Assembly (NCBI RefSeq): GCF_019097595.1
Contig: NC_080734.1
Location: 11,250,392-11,314,391 of the forward strand
Direction of reading: 5' to 3'
DNA: 64,000 nucleotides
Source of the DNA: Hemibagrus wyckioides
Lineage: Eukaryota > Chordata > Actinopteri > Siluriformes > Bagridae
In this document: positions 62,301 through 64,000 of the stretch, piece after piece
Layout of the letters: each line of letters opens with the position of its first letter
Numbering within the stretch: position 1 is the stretch's first letter
Program-made: the position numbers and the translations under genes
Notes under the pieces: model-generated
The model's database searches: none
Seen by the model: only the letters and a program-made list of their open reading frames with translations
Told to the model about the DNA's origin: nothing

Positions 62301-64000
62301 AGCTGTTACACTATCAAGTCCTGACTGAACAGACAGTGGTGGTGGTGTTGGCAATGGCAGTAATGGAGGCAGTGCAGGCTCCTGCTTGCTCGAAAGACTA
62401 CTACTAATTGATGCAAGATCAAGTTTTTTAGGCACATTTGGTTGAGGGCATAGGTCTTTGCTTAACTCTGGCTCCTCAACAGGCTTAATAAAAGTCTCTC
62501 GGTCTGTTTGAATGCACACAGTTCGAAAAATGCGAGGTGTGAAGTAGTCTTCTGTTGACACAGCCGCATCTCTGAGTTCACTATTCGAACACTTGGCAGC
62601 CTTTTTCAAATCCGCAATTGCTGCTTCCAGTCTGGACACAGATTCTTCATTCTCCTGTCTGAGGTGGTAGAGCTGGAGCTTATAGTCCGCCTGTGTAGGA
62701 TCATGTCAGGGAGCCAGGGATAAGTTTCAGAAATCCTTTGATAAACATGGTTGAGCATGTGCAATTAGATTAAATGACTGAGAAACAGAGCTATGGCCCC
62801 CTCTCACACTTAATACTTTGTAGGATCATCATATTATTGGTTTAAGAGAATGTCTTGTTTGTAACTTGCCTCTAATGTCTCCAGCTCTTCTTTGCACTCT
62901 CTTTTCAGATGGAGAAGAGCTGTCTGATGCTCTGCAATGACAAAATACTGACACTCAATTTATCCAAAACTTATCATGGAGTCATACATGCTTGCTCTGT
63001 GCAGAGCTGTAACTTACCCATAGTGTATATACTTTTTTGTAGTTAACATATTACAGTTTATGTATCAAAAGCTTGAATACCATTAGAATTAAGGAGACAA
63101 ATACATGTAATGTATTACAGAATTGTATACAATTGGTCTATTAGGTTTTACAGCTGATACAGATATAACAGATTTTAAAAAATGGTGATGTGAGGGCATT
63201 TTGCTGTTTTGGGTCCATTTGTACTTTATAGTGAAAACTGACTGCAAATCACTACAAAGTTATTCTGACTAATCATCTGACTGATCTCCAATGATGACCA
63301 CTGACATTTCTATCCTGATGGGAGTGGCCTCTTCCAGGAGGACAGTCTACAGGGCTTGATGGTGCATTGGATGGATTGAATAGTATGAAAATTGTATACT
63401 GTTTCCCTCTTATTCACCAGCTCACAACTGACCACCAGTGGGAGACTTTGGATTTACATGTTAGACTACAGTCATCAACCCTGTCTGAAGAATTGTGTTC
63501 ATTCCATCAGTAAAGTTGCAGACTTTATGCAGCTATGCACTTGCAGAAATTTTAATCCAAAGCAATTTAAAGTTGGTATAAGAGCCCAAGGCCTTACTCA
63601 GGTGAATTTTTAATTTGTCACCTGCCTATAGGAGTTATAATATCTATATATTGTCTGTCTATCTGTCTGAAATTTTCTTTGAGTGCTGTAATATTAGAAT
63701 TTCTCTTCACTGGAACTGGAAAAATATGATTTGCCAAGGTTGGACTGGAAGAAGTTGAAGCCTGCATAGAGCTCTGACCTTACTAGACAACTATAAATAT
63801 GAATAACTTACAATAATGGTTTAAATCAAAAACCTGTAAATACTTTTTGCTCTGTTCCTTTGGACACAAGGATTCCATTAAATGTAAATGTAAAATGTTG
63901 TAGCAAAGTATATTCAGTAAGAAGCTATATCTTTATAAATATTTTTGAACAAGTTAACATACTTCTCTAATTTAAAAATATGCCGTTACCTTTTTCATGG
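47365..64000 (-). CDS. fmn1: Formin-1, C-terminal 673 residues (gene continues beyond the right edge)
   Basis: Sixteen exons on -, in order: 64000-63990 (cut by the window), 62931-62870, 62690-62002, 61105-60964, 59862-59775, 56274-56213, 55525-55437, 55126-54997, 54804-54658, 53256-53197, 53101-52981, 50608-50516, 48792-48741, 48370-48221, 47932-47851 and 47409-47365 (stop TGA 47367-47365). Every junction keeps frame. Formins nucleate and elongate unbranched actin filaments. In the visible part, residues 1 to about 60 are a coiled-coil-like stretch ([20 protein letters not shown]). Residues 129-214 are a proline-rich FH1 (a nine-proline run after ASG) that binds profilin-actin. FH2 starts at about 238 ([13 protein letters not shown]) and shows [24 protein letters not shown] and GNYMNGG, then ends in the formin-1 tail [14 protein letters not shown]. 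The sequence matches FMN1 better than FMN2 at both ends. The introns probably hold grem1 enhancers. Confidence 0.95.
49330..50345. mobile_element. Degenerate dispersed element (Tc1-type MITE) in an fmn1 intron
   Basis: From tataaagtggatttggaaag to about cctaagctcaaccatgagtg, this 1-kb stretch follows the order of a well-known fish dispersed element. Recognisable phrases are ttcttggtcactactctgac aaag, gatggagcccactgtgctcc, ttggacttcatggtcttata and tgcacctaagctcaa. It is heavily mutated and non-coding. It lies between the exons at 48741 and 50516. Confidence 0.55.
50781..51035 (+). repeat. Degenerate fish SINE-like repeat, sense orientation
   Basis: The sequence ggtgccagggtggtacagtg ggtagtgttgc, then cctcccacctccaaaaacat ggcagtaagtg, is the reverse orientation of the repeat at 57212-57522. 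It is a common dispersed fish repeat recognisable by its 'preventing' phrases ggtggcacggtgg and caaagacatgc in other copies. Confidence 0.55.
51890..52280. promoter_or_regulatory. Candidate conserved element in an fmn1 intron
   Basis: This intronic block is clearly richer in G and C than its flanks and free of recognised repeats. Motifs include cgcccgataaggagg, ggaagataagctgctc (GATA type) and gcggccggcggg. Its place in the 3' half of fmn1, 6 kb beyond grem1, fits the region where limb enhancers of grem1 are known in mammals. The call rests on composition and position only. Confidence 0.3.
52308..52352. repeat. (CA)n-type microsatellite
   Basis: CA and CGCA repeats lie at the right border of the candidate element. 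Confidence 0.8.
53405..54300 (-). mobile_element. Degenerate Tc1-like element in an fmn1 intron
   Basis: On the - strand, 53952-53860 translates to a worn transposase segment ([20 protein letters not shown], then SGKNAQ), which carries the first catalytic Asp of the DDE triad in the Tc1 family (LWTDETK). The surrounding sequence (ctcaattgggttaaggttag, ttgggccattgtctcattgg) is typical of long degenerate fish Tc1-type copies. Ends are approximate and the frame is broken. Confidence 0.65.
56275..57200. other. fmn1 intron, nothing recognised
   Basis: The stretch is AT-rich without repeat ends or motif clusters that I can name. Confidence 0.4.
57212..57522 (-). repeat. Fish SINE-like dispersed repeat
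   Basis: The consensus-like phrases tgtaccgcttatccaatcta, gtgccaacccatcacagagc, gcatgtctttggactgtggg aggaaactggag, gcacggggagaatatgcaaa ctcc, and gtgctaaccactaagccacc are characteristic of one very common fish repeat. The sense direction reads on the - strand (ggggtggcatggtggcttag tgg). The open frames on both strands belong to the repeat. Confidence 0.75.
58581..58769 (+). mobile_element. LINE reverse-transcriptase remnant in an fmn1 intron
   Basis: Translation gives [17 protein letters not shown] at 58581-58631, the AAFDxVDHxILL motif around the first catalytic Asp, and [12 protein letters not shown] at about 58734-58769, the GVPQGSxLGP motif of non-LTR reverse transcriptases. Both are in their usual order, but the sequence between them is broken by stop codons and shortened. 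The element is dead. The surrounding 58000-58560 may be more of the same copy. Confidence 0.7.
58980..59280. promoter_or_regulatory. Candidate conserved element in an fmn1 intron with AP-1/MARE and homeodomain motifs
   Basis: In 300 bp there are atgatgactcggc (59008) and tagctgagtcactgc (59091), both AP-1 or Maf-type, ggcacccaggtggtga (an E-box, 59050), and aagcaattgaatgagcacta attaac (59130, homeodomain type). It is free of recognised repeats and lies 13 kb from grem1 in the fmn1 intron before the exon at 59775. It looks like an enhancer but is supported by motifs only. Confidence 0.3.
59863..60963. other. fmn1 intron, nothing recognised
   Basis: No repeat or exon was seen. The + strand frame at 59830-60012 runs across the antisense of the fmn1 exon and is a shadow. 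Confidence 0.4.
62868..62871 (-). other. fmn1: GC-AG splice donor in fmn1
   Basis: On the - strand the exon 62931-62870 ends ttagag and the intron begins gcaagt. This is the accepted strong context for a non-canonical GC donor (AG|GCAAGT). The acceptor at 62691-62692 is a normal AG. No GT within the surrounding bases keeps the frame. Confidence 0.75.
63270..63600 (+). mobile_element. Degenerate DNA-transposon remnant in an fmn1 intron
   Basis: Phrases such as actgacatttctatcctgat gggagtggcctcttccagga ggacagt are typical of a dispersed fish element in which they encode part of a Tc1-like protein. Downstream sequence is badly decayed, so the right end is approximate. Confidence 0.5.
63700..63785 (+). 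mobile_element. Second copy of the Tc1-like family seen at 32470
   Basis: The sequence tatgatttgccaaggttgga ctggaag, then gcctgcatagagctctgacc t, matches the fragment at 32470-32675 over its core. It is too short to define ends. Confidence 0.5.

Noticed and set aside
61968..62407. + strand frames rich in Gly, Trp and Val
   Set aside because: They are the antisense of the proline-rich fmn1 FH1 exon.

Overview
The window is teleost fish genomic DNA. Genes are split by short GT-AG introns, separated by AT-rich DNA with many microsatellites, and sit among fish-type Tc1/mariner remnants, LINE pieces and SINE-like repeats. Several repeats are of a kind I associate with otophysan fishes (catfish, characins, carps), for example a tail reading gtaaagctgctttgtgacac followed by a conserved 'acaaataaaat' end. 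An otophysan is therefore my best guess, but it is an inference.

Layout from left to right: (1) the 3' part of an unidentified basic-protein gene on + (309-4472), its large intron filled by Tc1-type elements; (2) about 12.7 kb of mostly gene-free DNA with LINE and Tc1 remnants, several microsatellites and a few GC-rich candidate regulatory blocks; (3) klf11 on + (17364-20933), a three-zinc-finger Krueppel-like repressor; (4) rrm2 on + (25226-28750), the small subunit of ribonucleotide reductase, with E2F and CCAAT sites upstream; (5) a repeat-rich gap with a full-length Tc1 transposon (30008-31253) nested in an older Tc1-derived element; (6) a sarcomeric alpha-actin of cardiac type, actc1, on + (35756-38678); (7) scg5 (7B2) on + (40621-43668), the chaperone of proprotein convertase 2; (8) grem1 on + (45227-45772), a secreted BMP antagonist; (9) the 3' two-thirds of fmn1 on - (64000-47365), ending tail-to-tail with grem1 and running off the right edge.

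All six recognised genes have intact reading frames across every splice junction I could place: klf11 495 aa, rrm2 383 aa, actc1 377 aa, scg5 204 aa, grem1 181 aa, and 673 aa of fmn1. The order scg5-grem1-fmn1 is the vertebrate block found on human 15q13, with ACTC1 nearby on 15q14. klf11 and rrm2 are neighbours on human 2p25, so this fish chromosome joins two blocks that are separate in humans. The introns of fmn1 are the expected home of long-range grem1 enhancers, and two candidate elements are noted there.

The least ordinary structural signal is a set of Tc1-derived foldback elements (2567-3161, 6605-7124, 39013-39807). In each, two oppositely oriented copies of the transposase 3' region meet at the same breakpoint, which suggests one rearranged founder that spread. 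I found no CRISPR array, no rRNA or tRNA gene and no convincing wholly new multi-gene system.
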